From the NCBI GenBank assembly GCA_037954325.1, contig JBBMNZ010000039.1, positions 1,674,981 to 1,738,980 on the forward strand: a stretch of 64,000 bases of DNA. Reading direction: 5' to 3'. Position numbers and translations under genes: made by a program. This DNA comes from Fistularia commersonii. Taxonomy: Eukaryota > Chordata > Actinopteri > Syngnathiformes > Fistulariidae. The notes under the pieces were generated by a model, which was not told the origin of the DNA, did not search any database, and was given only the letters and a program-made list of their open reading frames with translations. Below, one piece after another: positions 39,823 through 52,846 of the stretch. Position 1 is the stretch's first letter. The number at the start of each line of letters is the position of its first letter.

Positions 39823-42800
39823 GCAGAAACCAGCTTGATGAAATTCAAATGTTATTGCCACTCCTAATCAAAAACGCTCCAACTCGGTGAGATAAGCATT
39901 TTTTGAACCTATGGCTATATCTTTTAAACTTGTAGCTGGATTACACTGAATTTGACATATATTATGCAGAATCATGTCCTAAACAACATATTTCAATAGC
40001 AGAAACCAGCTTGATGAAATTCAAAAGTTATTGCCACTCCTAATCAAAAACACTCCAACTCGGTGAGTTAAGCACTTTTTGAACGAATGGCTATATCTTT
40101 TGAACCTGTGAAGGGATTACACTAGATTTGACATATATTGTGCAGAATCATGTCCTAAACACCATATTTCAACAGCAGAAACCAGCTTGATGAAATTCAA
40201 AAGTTATTTCCACTCCTAATCAAAAACGCTCCAACTCGGTGAGATAAGCATTTTTTGACCCTATGGCTATATCTTTTAAACTTGTAGCTGGATTACACTG
40301 AATTTGACATATATTGTGCAGAATCATGTCCTAAACAACATATTTCAACAGCAGAAACCAGCTTGATGAAATTCAAAAGTTATTGCCACTTCTAATCAAA
40401 AACGCTCCAACTCGGTGAGATAAGCACTTTTTGAACGAATGGCTATATCTTTTGAACCTGTGAAGGGATTACACTAGATTTGACATATATTGTGCAGAAT
40501 CATGTCCTAAAAACATATTTCAATAGCAGAAACCAGCTTGATGAAAATCAAAAGTTATTGCCACTCCTAATAAAAAACGCTCCAACTCGGTGAGATAAGC
40601 ATTTTTTGACCCTATGGCTATATCTTTTAAACTTGTAGCTGGATTACACTGAATTTGACATATATTGTGCAGAATCATGTCCTAAACAACATATTTCAAC
40701 AGCAGAAACCAGCTTGATGAAATTCAAAAGTTATTGCCACTTCTAATCAAAAACGCTCCAACTCGGTGAGATAAGCACTTTTTGAACGAATGGCTATATC
40801 TTTTGAACCTGTGAAGGGATTACACTAGATTTGACATATATTATGCAGAATCATATCCTAAAAACATATTTCAATAGCAGAAACCAGCTTGATGAAAATC
40901 AAAAGTTATTGCCACTCCTAATCAAAAACGCTCCAACTCGGTGAGATAAGCATTTTTTGACCCTATGGCTATATCTTTTAAACTTGTAGCTGGATTACAC
41001 TGAATTTGAAATATATTATGCAGAATCATGTCCTAAACAACATGTTTCAACAGCAGAAACCAGCTTGATGAAATTCAAAAGTTATTGCCACTCCTAATCA
41101 AAAACGCTCCAACTCGGTAAGATAAGCACTTTTTGAACGAATGGCTATATCTTTTGAACCTGTGAAGGGATTACACTAGATTTGACATATATTGTGCAGA
41201 ATCATGTCCTAAACAACATATTTCAACAGCAGAAACCAGCTTGATGAAATTCAAAAGTTATTGCCACTCCTAATCAAAAACGCTCCAACTCGGTGAGATA
41301 AGCACTTTTTGACTCTAGGGCTATATCTTTTAAACTTGTAGCTGGATTACACTGAATTTGACATATATTGTGCAGAATCATGTCCTTAACAACATATTTC
41401 AACAGCAGAAACCAGCTTGATGAAATTCATGAGTTATTTCCACTCCTAATCAAAAACGCTCCAACTCGGTGAGATAAGCGTTTTTTGACCCTATGGCTAT
41501 ATCTTTTAAACTTGTAGCTGGATTACACTGAATTTGACATATATTGTGCAGAATCATATCCTAAACAACATATTTCAAAAGCAGAAACCAGCTTGATGAA
41601 ATTCAAATGTTATTGCCACTCCTAATCAAAAACGCTCCAACTCGGTGAGATAAGCATTTTTTGAACCTATGGCTATATCTTTTAAACTTGTAGCGTGATT
41701 ACACTGAATTTGACATATATTATGCAGAATCATGTCCTAAACAACATATTTCAATAGCAGAAACCAGCTTGATGAAATTCAAAAGTTATTGCCACTCCTA
41801 ATCAAAAACACTCCAACTCGGTGAGTTAAGCACTTTTTGAACGAATGGCTATATCTTTTGAACCTGTGAAGGGATTACACTAGATTTGACATATATTGTG
41901 CAGAATCATGTCCTAAACACCATATTTCAACAGCAGAAACCAGCTTGATGAAATTCAAAAGTTATTTCCACTCCTAATCAAAAACGCTCCAACTCGGTGA
42001 GATAAGCATTTTTTGACCCTATGGCTATATCTTTTAAACTTGTAGCTGGATTACACTGAATTTGACATATATTGTGCAGAATCATGTCCTAAACAACATA
42101 TTTCAACAGCAGAAACCAGCTTGATGAAATTCAAAAGTTATTGCCACTTCTAATCAAAAACGCTCCAACTCGGTGAGATAAGCACTTTTTGAACGAATGG
42201 CTATATCTTTTGAACCTGTGAAGGGATTACACTAGATTTGACATATATTGTGCAGAATCATGTCCTAAAAACATATTTCAATAGCAGAAACCAGCTTGAT
42301 GAAAATCAAAAGTTATTGCCACTCCTAATAAAAAACGCTCCAACTCGGTGAGATAAGCATTTTTTGACCCTATGGCTATATCTTTTAAACTTGTAGCTGG
42401 ATTACACTGAATTTGACATATATTGTGCAGAATCATGTCCTAAACAACATATTTCAACAGCAGAAACCAGCTTGATGAAATTCAAAAGTTATTGCCACTT
42501 CTAATCAAAAACGCTCCAACTCGGTGAGATAAGCACTTTTTGAACGAATGGCTATATCTTTTGAACCTGTGAAGGGATTACACTAGATTTGACATATATT
42601 ATGCAGAATCATATCCTAAAAACATATTTCAATAGCAGAAACCAGCTTGATGAAAATCAAAAGTTATTGCCACTCCTAATCAAAAACGCTCCAACTCGGT
42701 GAGATAAGCATTTTTTGACCCTATGGCTATATCTTTTAAACTTGTAGCTGGATTACACTGAATTTGAAATATATTATGCAGAATCATGTCCTAAACAACA

Positions 42801-43362
42801 TGTTTCAACAGCAGAAACCAGCTTGATGAAATTCAAAAGTTATTGCCACTCCTAATCAAAAACGCTCCAACTCGGTAAGATAAGCACTTTTTGAACGAAT
42901 GGCTATATCTTTTGAACCTGTGAAGGGATTACACTAGATTTGACATATATTGTGCAGAATCATGTCCTAAACAACATATTTCAACAGCAGAAACCAGCTT
43001 GATGAAATTCAAAAGTTATTGCCACTCCTAATCAAAAACGCTCCAACTCGGTGAGATAAGCACTTTTTGACTCTAGGGCTATATCTTTTAAACTTGTAGC
43101 TGGATTACACTGAATTTGACATATATTGTGCAGAATCATGTCCTTAACAACATATTTCAACAGCAGAAACCAGCTTGATGAAATTCATGAGTTATTTCCA
43201 CTCCTAATCAAAAACGCTCCAACTCGGTGAGATAAGCGTTTTTTGACCCTATGGCTATATCTTTTAAACTTGTAGCTGGATTACACTGAATTTGACATAT
43301 ATTGTGCAGAATCATATCCTAAACAACATATTTCAAAAGCAGAAACCAGCTTGATGAAATTC
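39822..43362 (+). repeat. 10-monomer (1,758-bp) HOR, two tandem copies
   Basis: Copy 1 runs from 39,822 to 41,579 and copy 2 from 41,580 to about 43,362. The offset is 1758, which is 10 x 176 less two bases; the two missing bases are the paired one-base deletions CCTAAAAACATATTTC near 40,507 and 40,857. Landmarks are CAAATGTTATTGCC at 39846 and 41604 and the rare GGTAAGATAAGCAC at 41116 and 42874. The copies are almost identical; one visible difference is GTAGCGTGATT near 41,691 against GTAGCTGGATT in copy 1. Identity stops where TTCAAATGTT in one copy becomes TTCATGAGTT in the other. Confidence 0.88.
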
Positions 43363-46336
43363 ATGAGTTATTGCCACTCCTATTCAAAAACGCTCCAACT
43401 CGGTGAGATAAGCACTATTTGACCATGGGGCTATATCTTTTAAACTTGTAGCTGGATTGCACTGAATTTGACATATATTGTGCAGAATCATGTCCTAAAC
43501 AACATATTTCAATAGCAGAAACCAGCTTGATGAAATTCAAAAGTTATTTCCACTCCGAATCAAAAACGCTCCAACTCGGTGAGATAAGCACTTTTTGAAC
43601 GAATGGCTATATCTTTTGAACCTGTGAAGGGATTACACTAGATTTGACATATATTTGACAGAATCATGTCCTAAGCAACATATTTCAACAGCAGAAACCA
43701 GCTTGATGAAATTCAAAAGTTATTGCCACTCCTAATCAAAAACGCTCCAACTCGGTGAGATAATGACTTTTTGAACCTAGGGCTATATCTTTTGAACCTT
43801 TGAAGGGATAACACTAGATTCGACATATATTGAGCAGAATCATGTCCTAAACAACATATTTCAACAGCAGAAACCAGCTTGATGAAATTCAAAAGTTATT
43901 GCCACTCCTAATCAAAAACGCTCCAACTCGGTGAGATAATGACTTTTTGAACCTAGGGCTATATCTTTTGAACCTTTGAAGGGATAACACTAGATTCGAC
44001 ATATATTGAGCAGAATCATGTCCTGAACAACATATTTCAACAGCAGATACCAGCTTGATGAAATTCAAAAGTTATTGCCACTCCTAATCAAAAACGCTCC
44101 AACTCGGTGAGATAAGCATTTTTTGACTCTATGGCTATATCTTTTGAACCTGTGAAGGGATTACACTAGATTTGACATATATTATGCAGAATCATATCCT
44201 AAACAACATATTTCAATAGCAGAAACCAGCTTGATGAAAATCAAAAGTTATTGCCACTCCTAATCAAAAACGCTCCAACTCGGTGAGATAAGCATTTTTT
44301 GACCCTATGGCTATATCTTTTAAACTTGTAGCTGGATTACACTGAATTTGAAATATATTATGCAGAATCATGTCCTAAACAACATATTTCAACAGCAGAA
44401 ACCAGCTTGATGAAATTCAAAAGTTATTGCCACTCCTAATCAAAAACGCTCCAACTCGGTGAGATAAGCACTTTTTGACTCTAGGGCTATATCTTTTAAA
44501 CTTGTAGCTCGATTACAATGAATTTGACATATATTGTGCAAAATCATGTCCTAAACAACATATTTCAACAGCAGAAACCAGCTTGATGAAATTCAAAAGT
44601 TATTGCCACTCCTAATCAAAAACGCTCCAACTCGGTAAGATAAGCACTTTTTGAACGAATGGCTATATCTTTTGAACCTGTGAAGGGATTACACTAGATT
44701 TGACATATATTGTGCAGAATCATGTCCTAAACAACATATTTCAACAGCAGAAACCAGCTTGATGAAATTCAAAAGTTATTGCCACTCCTAATCAAAAACG
44801 CTCCAACTCGGTGAGATAAGCACTTTTTGACTCTATGGCTATGTCTTTTAAACTTGTAGCTGGATCACACTGAATTTGACATATATTGTGCAGAATCATG
44901 TCCTAAACAACATATTTCAACAGCAGAAACCAGCTTGATGAAATTCATGAGTTATTGCCACTCCTAATCAAAAACGCTCCAACTCGGTGAGATAAGCACT
45001 TTTTGAACGAATGGCTATATCTTTTGAACCTGTGAAGGGATTACACTAGATTTGACATATATTGTGCAAAATCATGTCCTAAACAACATATTTCAACAGC
45101 AGAAACCAGCTTGATGAAATTCAAAAGTTATTGCCACTCCTAATCAAAAACGCCCCAACTCGGTGAGATAAGCATTTTTTGACCCTATGGCTATATCTTT
45201 TAAACTTGTAGCTGGATTACACTGAATTTGACATATATTATGCAGAATCATGTCCTAAACAACATATTTCAATAGCAGAAACCAGCTTGATGAAATTCAA
45301 AAATTATTGCCACTCCTAATCAAAAACGCTCCAACTCGGTGAGATAAGCACTTTTTGACTCTAGGGCTATATCTTTTAAACTTGTAGCTGGATTACACTG
45401 AATTTAACATTTATTGTGCAGAATAATGTCCTAAAAAACATATTTCAATAGCAGAAACCAGCTTGATGAAATTCAAAAGTTATTTCCTCTCCTAATCAAA
45501 AACGCTCCAACTCGGTGAGATAAGCACTTTTTGACCCTAGGGCTATATATTTTAAACATGTAGCTGGATTACACTGAATTTGAAATATATTGTGCAAAAT
45601 CATGTCCTAAACAACATATTTCAACAGCAGAAACCAGCTTGCTGAAATTCAAAAGATATTGCCACTCCTAATCAAAAACGCTCCAACTCGGTGAGATAAG
45701 CACTTTTTGAACGAATGGCTATATCTTTTGAACCTGTGAAGGGATTACACTAGATTTGACATTGATTGTGCAGAATCATGTCCTAAACAACATATTTCAA
45801 TAGCAGAAACCAGCTTGATGAAAATCAAAAGTTATTGCCACTCCTAATCAAAAACGCTCCAACTCGGTGAGATAAGCATTTTTTGACCCTATGGCTATAT
45901 CTTTTAAACTTGTAGCTGGATTACACTGAATTTGAAATATATTATGCAGAATCATGTCCTAAACAACATATTTCAACAGCAGAAACCAGCTTGATGAAAT
46001 TCAAAAGTTATTGCCACTCCTAATCAAAAACGCTCCAACTCGGTGAGATAAGCACTTTTTGAACGAATGGCTATATCTTTTGAACCTGTGAAGGGATTAA
46101 ACTAGATTTGACATATATTGTGCAGAATCATGTCCTAAACAACATATTTCAACAGCAGAAACCAGCTTGATGAAATTCAAAAGTTATTGCCACTCCTAAT
46201 CAAAAACGCTCCAACTCGGTGAGATAAGCACTTTTTGACTCTAGGGCTATATCTTTTAAACTTGTAGCTGGATTACACTGAATTTGACATATATTGTGCA
46301 GAATCATGTCCTAAAATACATATTTCAACAGCAGAA
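43362..46336 (+). repeat. Domain B end: mixed monomers and a gamma pair
   Basis: About 17 monomers leading into the 37-monomer HOR. Near 43,760-44,110 two adjacent gamma-type monomers (GATAATGACTTTTTGAACC, GGGATAACACTAGATTCGAC, ATATTGAGCAG) follow each other. The same pair appears in the HOR at 52,555-52,850. The monomer with ACTATTTGACC and GGATTGCACTG near 43,420 is related to those near 39,370, 47,110 and 50,810. The final monomers are ordinary alpha/beta types. Nothing else is present. Confidence 0.8.
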
Positions 46337-49300
46337 ACCAGCTTGATGAAATTCAAAAGTTATTGCCACTCCTAATCAAAAACGCTCCAACTCGGTGAGA
46401 TAAGCACTTTTTGACTCTAGGGCTATATCTTTTAAACTTGTCGCTGGATTACACTGAATTTGACATATATTGTGCAGAATCATGTCCTAAACAACATATT
46501 TCAACAGCAGAAACCAGCTTGATGAAATTCATGAGTTATTGCCACTCCTAATCAAAAACGCTCCAACTCGGTGATATAAGCACTTCTTGACCCTAGGGCT
46601 ATATCTTTTAAACATGTAGCTGGATTACACTGAATTTGACATATATTGTGCAAAATCATGTCCTAAACAACATATTTCAACAGCAGAAACCAGCTTGATG
46701 AAATTCAAAAGTTATTGCCACTCCTGATCAAAAACGCTCAAACTCGGTGAGATAAGCACTTTTTGAACGAATGGCTATATCTTTTGAACCTGTGAAGGGA
46801 TTACACTAGATTTGACATATATTGTGCAGAATCATGTCCTAAACAACATAATTCAACAGCAGAAACCAGCTTGATGAAATTCAAAAGTTATTTCCACTCC
46901 TAATCAAAAACGCTCCAATTCGGTGAGATAAGCACTTTTTGACCCTAGGGCTATATCTTTTAAACTTGTAGCTGGATTAAACTGAATTTGACATATATTG
47001 TGCAGAATCATGTCCTAAACAACATATTTCAAAAGCAGAAACCAGCTTGATGAAATTCATGAGTTATTGCCACTCCTATTCAAAAACGCTCCAACTCGGT
47101 GAGATAAGCACTATTTGACCATAGGGCTATATCTTTTAAACTTGTAGCTGGATTGCACTGAATTTGACATATATTGTGCAGAATCATGTCCTAAACAACA
47201 TATTTCAATAGCAGAAACCAGCTTGATGAAATTCAAAAGTTATTGCCACTCCGAATCAAAAACGCTCCAACTCGGTGAGATAAGCACTTTTTGAACGAAT
47301 GGCTATATTTTTTGAACCTGTGAAGGGATTACACTAGATTTGACATATATTGTGCAGAATCATGTCCTAAACAACATATTTCAACAGCAGAAACCAGCTT
47401 GATGAAAGTCAAAAGTTATTGCCACTCCTAATCAAAAACGCTCCAACTCGGTGAGATAATGACTTTTTGAACCTAGGGCTATATCTTTTGAACCTTTGAA
47501 GGGATAACACTAGATTCGACATATATTGAGCAGAATCATGTCCTGAACAACATATTTCAACAGCATATACCAGCTTGATGAAATTCAAAAGTTATTGCCA
47601 CTCCTAATCAAAAACGCTCCAACTCGGTGAGATAAGCATTTTTTGACCCTATGGCTATATCTTTTAAACTTGTAGCTGGATTACACTGAATTTGACATAT
47701 ATTATGCAGAATCATGTCCTAAACAACATATTTCAATAGCAGAAACCAGCTTGATGAAATTCAAAAGTTATTGCCACTCCTAATCAAAAACGCTCCAACT
47801 CGGTGAGATAAGCATTTTTTGACCCTATGGCTATATCTTTTAAACTTGTAGCTGGATTACACTGAATTTGACATATATTATAGAGAATCATGCCCTAAAC
47901 AACATATTTCAATAGCAGAAACCAGCTTGATGAAATTCAAAAGTTATTGCCACTCCTAATCAAAAACACTCCAACTCGGTGAGATAAGCACTTTTTGAAT
48001 GAATGGCTATATCTTTTGAACCTGTGAAGCGATTACACTAGATTTGACATATATTGTGCAGAATCATGTCCTAAAAAACATAATTCAACAGCAGAAACCA
48101 GCTTGATGAAATTCAAAAGTTATTTCCACTCCTAATCAAAAACGCTCCAACTCGGTGAGATAAGCAATTTTTGACCCTAGGGCTATATCTTTTAAACTTG
48201 TAGCTGGATTACACTGAATTTGACATATATTGTGCAGAATCATGTCCTAAACAACATATTTCAACAGCAGAAACCAGCTTGATGAAATTCATGAGTTATT
48301 TCCACTCCTAATCAAAAACGCTCCAACTCGGTGAGATAAGCGTTTTTTGACCCTATGGCTATATCTTTTAAACTTGTAACTGGATTACACTGAATTTGAC
48401 ATATATTGTGCAGAATCATGTCCTAAACAACATATTTCAAAAGCAGAAACCAGCTTGATGAAATTCAAAAGTTATTGCCACTCCTAATCAAAAACGCTCC
48501 AACTCGGTGAGATAAGCACTTTTTGACCCTAGGGCTATATCTTTTAAACTTGTCGCTGGATTACACTGAATTAGACATATATTGTGCAGAATAATGTCCT
48601 AAACAACATATTTCAATAGCAGAAACCAGCTTGATGAAATTCAAAAGTTATTGTCACTCCGAATCAAAAACGCTCCAACTCGGTGAGATAAGCACTTTTT
48701 GAACGAATGGCTATATCTTTTGAACCTGTGAAGGGATTACACTAGATTTGACATATATTGTGCAGAATCATGTCCTAAACAACATATTTCAAAAACAGGA
48801 ACCAGCTTGATGAAATTCAAAAGTTATTGCCACTCCTAATCAAAAACGCTCCAACTCGGTGAGATAAGCATTTTTTGACCCTATGGCTATATCTTTTAAA
48901 CTTGTAGCTGGATTACACTGAAATTGACATATATTATGCAGAATCATGTCCTAAACAACATATTTCAACAGCAGAAACCAGCTTGATGAAATTCAAAAGT
49001 TATTGCCACTCCTAATCAAAAACGCTCCAACTCGGTGAGATAAGCGTTTTTTGACCCTATGGCTATATCTTTTAAACTTGTAGCTGGATTACACTGAATT
49101 TGACATATATTGTGCAGAATCATGTCCTAAACAACATATTTCAAAAGCAGAAACCAGCTTGATGAAATTCATGAGTTATTGCCACTCCTAATCAAAAACG
49201 CTCCAACTCGGTGAGATAAGCACTTTTTGAACGAATGGCTATATCTTTTGAACCTGTGAAGGGATTACACTAGATTTGACATATATTGTGCAGAATCATG

Positions 49301-52300
49301 TCCTAAACAACACATTTCAACAGCAGAAACCAGCTTGATGAAATTCAAAAGTTATTGCCACTCCTAATCAAAAACGCTCCAACTCGGTGAGATAAGCACT
49401 TTTTGACTCTAGGGCTATATCTTTTAAACTTGTAGCTGGATTGCACTGAATTTGACATATATTGTGCAGAATAATGTCCTAAACAACATATTTAAACAGC
49501 AGAAACCAGCTTGATGAAATTCAAAAGTTATTGCCACTCCTAATCAAAAACGCTCCAACTCGGTGAGATAAGCACTTTTTGACTCTAGGGCTATATCTTT
49601 TAAACTTGTAGCTGGATCACACTGAATTTGACATATATTGTGCAGAATAATGTCCTAAACAACATATTTCAACAGCAGAAACCAGCTTGATGAAATTCAT
49701 GAGTTATTTCCACTCCTAATCAAAAACGCTCCAACTCGGTGAGATAAGCACTTTTTGACCCTAGGGCTATATCTTTTAAACATGTAGCTGGATTGCACTG
49801 AATTTGACATATATTGTGCAGAATAATGTCCTAAACAACATATTTAAACAGCAGAAACCAGCTTGATGAAATTCAAAAGTTATTTCCTCTCCTAATCAAA
49901 AACGCTCCAACTCGGTGAGATAAGCACTTTTTGACCCTAGGGCTATATCTTTTAAACAGGTAGCTGGATTACACTGAATTTGACATATATTGTGCAAAAT
50001 CATGTCCTAAACAACATATTTCAACAGCAGAAACCAGCTTGATGAAATTCAAAAGTTATTGCCACTCCTAATCAAAAACGCTCCAACTCGGTGAGATAAG
50101 CACTTTTTGAACGAATGGCTATATCTTTTGAACATGTAGCTGGATTACACTGAATTTGACATATATTGTGCAAAATCATGTCCTAAACAACATATTTCAA
50201 CAGCAGAAACCAGCTTGATGAAATTCAAAAGTTATTGCCACTCCTAATCAAAAACGCTCCAACTCGGTGAGATAAGCACTTTTTGAACGAATGGCTATAT
50301 CTTTTGAACCTGTGAAGGGATTACACTAGATTTGACATATATTGTGCAGAATCATGTCCTAAACAACATATTTCAGCAGCAGAAACCAGCTTGATGAAAT
50401 TCAAAAGTTATTGCCACTCCTAATCAAAAACGCTCCAACTCGGTGAGATAAGCACTTTTTGACTCTAGGGCTATATCTTTTAAACTTGTAGCTGGATTAC
50501 ACTGAATTTGATATATATTGTGCAGAATCATGTTCTAAACAACATATTTCAACAGCAGAAACCAGCTTGATGAAATTCATGAGTTATTTCCACTCCTAAT
50601 CAAAAACGCTCCAACTCGGTGAGATAAGCGTTTTTTGACCCTATGACTATATCTTTTAAACTTGTAGCTGGATTACACTGAATTTGACATATATTGTGCA
50701 GAATCATGTCCTAAACAACATATTTCAAAAGCAGGAACCAGCTTGATGAAATTCATGAGTTATTGGCACTCCTATTCAAAAACGCTCCAACTCGGTGAGA
50801 TAAGCACTATTTGACCATAGGGCTATATCTTTTAAACTTGTAGCTGGATTGCACTGAATTTGACATATATTGTGCAGAGTAATGTCCTAAACAACATATT
50901 TAAACAGCAGAAACCAGCTTGATGAAATTCAAAAGTTATTTCCACTCCTAATCAAAAACGCTCCAACTCGGTGAGATAAGCACTTTTTGAACGAATGGCT
51001 ATATCTTTTGAACATGTAGCTGGATTACACTGAATTTGACATATATTGTGCAAAATCATGTCTTAAACAACATATTTCAACAGCAGAAACCAGCTTGATG
51101 AAATTCAAAAGTTATTGCCACTCCTAATCAAAAACGCTCCAACTCGGTGAGATAAGCACTTTTTGAACGAATGGCTATATCTTTTGAACCTGTGAAGGGA
51201 TTACACTAGATTTGACATATATTGTGCAGAATCATGTCCTAAACAACATATTTCAACAGCAGAAACCAGCTTGATGAAATTCAAAAGTTATTGCCACTCC
51301 TAATCAAAAACGCTCCAACTCGGTGAGATAATGACTTTTTGAACCTAGGGCTATATCTTTTGAACCTTTGAAGGGATAACACTAGATTCGACATATATTG
51401 AGCAGAATCATGTCCTAAACAACATATTTCAACAGCAGAAACCAGCTTGATGAAATTCAAAAGTTATTGCCACTCCTAATCAAAAACGCTCCAATTCGGT
51501 GAGATAAGCATTTTTTGACCCTATGGCTATATCTTTTAAACTTGTAGCTGGATTACACTGAATTTGACATATATTATGCAGAATCATGTCCTAAACAACA
51601 TATTTCAATAGCAGAAACCAGCTTGATGAAATTCAAAAGTTATTGCCACTCCTAATCAAAAACGCTCCAACTCGGTGAGATAAGCACTTTTTGACCCTAT
51701 GGCTATATCTTTTAAACTTGTAGCTGGATTACACTGAATTTGACATATATTATAGAGAATCATGTCCTAAACAACATATTTCAATAGCAGAAACCAGCTT
51801 GATGAAATTCAAAAGTTATTGCCACTCCTAATCAAAAACACTCCAACTCGGTGAGATAAGCACTTTTTGAATGAATGGCTATATCTTTTGAACCTGTGAA
51901 GCGATTACACTAGATTTGACATATATTGTGCAGAATCATGTCCTAAACAACATATTTCAACAGCAGAAACCAGCTTGATGAAATTCAAAAGTTATTGCCA
52001 CTCCTAATCAAAAACGCTCCAACTCGGTGAGATAAGCACTTTTTGACTCTAGGGCTATATCTTTTAAACTTGTAGCTGGATTACACTGAATTTGACTTAT
52101 ATTGTGCAGAATCATGTCCTAAACAACATATTTCAACAGCAGAAACCAGCTTGATGAAATTCATGAGTTATTTCCACTCCTAATCAAAAACGCTCCAACT
52201 CGGTGAGATAAGCGTTTTTTGACCCTATGCCCTATCTTTTAAATTTGTAGCTGGATTACACTGAATTTGACATATATTGTGCAGAATCATATCCTAAACA

Positions 52301-52846
52301 ACATATTTCAAAAGCAGAAACCAGCTTGATGAAATTCAAAAGTTATTGCCACTCCGAATCAAAAACGCTCCAACTCGGTGAGATAAGCACTTTTTGAACA
52401 AATGGCTATATCTTTTGAACCTGTGAAGGGATTACACTAGATTTGACATATATTGTGCAGAATAATGTCCTAAACAACATATTTCAACAGCAGAAACCAG
52501 CTTGATGAAATTCAAAAGTTATTGCCACTCCAAATCAAAAACGCTCAAACTCGGTGAGATAATGACTTTTTGAACCTAGGGCTATATCTTTTGAACCTTT
52601 GAAGGGATAACACTAGATTCGACATATATTGAGCAGAATCATGTCCTAAACAACATATTTCAACAGCAGAAACCAGCTTGATGAAATCAAAAGTTATTGC
52701 CACTCCTAATCAAAAACGCTCCAACTCGGTGAGATAATGACTTTTTGAACCTAGGGCTATATCTTTTGAACCTTTGAAGGGATAACACTAGATTCGACAT
52801 ATATTGAGCAGAATCATGTCCTGAACAACATATTTCAACAGCAGAT
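46337..52846 (+). repeat. 37-mer HOR, copy 1
   Basis: The first complete unit. It contains alpha, beta and gamma monomers, three with the GGATTGCACTG variant, and chimeric monomers (GAACGAATGGCTATATC joined to AACATGTAGCTGG near 50,110 and 50,995). An internal similarity links about 47,460-48,050 to about 51,330-51,920 (marker ATTATAGAGAATCATG), so the unit itself arose by an earlier duplication. The one base I found that differs from copy 2 is G at 50879 (GCAGAGTAATG), against A at 57389. Confidence 0.93.

Larger units (their letters stand above)
20600..46336 (+). repeat. Domain B: homogenised satellite with three interleaved monomer types
   Basis: About 146 monomers that nearly all share GCTCCAACTCGG and CAAAAGTTATTGCC (or CAAAAGTTATTTCC). 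Three types alternate. Alpha has GAACGAATGGCTATATC, TTTTGAACCTGTGAAGGG and ATTACACTAGATTTGAC. Beta has GACCCTATGGC or GACCCTAGGGC, then TTTTAAACTTGTAGCTGG and TTACACTGAATTTGAC. Gamma has GATAATGACTTATTGAACC (or ACTTTTTGAACC), then CTAGGGCTATATC and GGGATAACACTAG. Alpha and beta usually alternate, so the real unit is often a dimer. Several independent higher-order repeats are embedded. The alpha segment CCTGTGAAGGGATT resembles the last domain A subtype (CCTGTGATTGGATT), so domain B may have grown from monomers near the boundary; that is inference. Confidence 0.9.
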
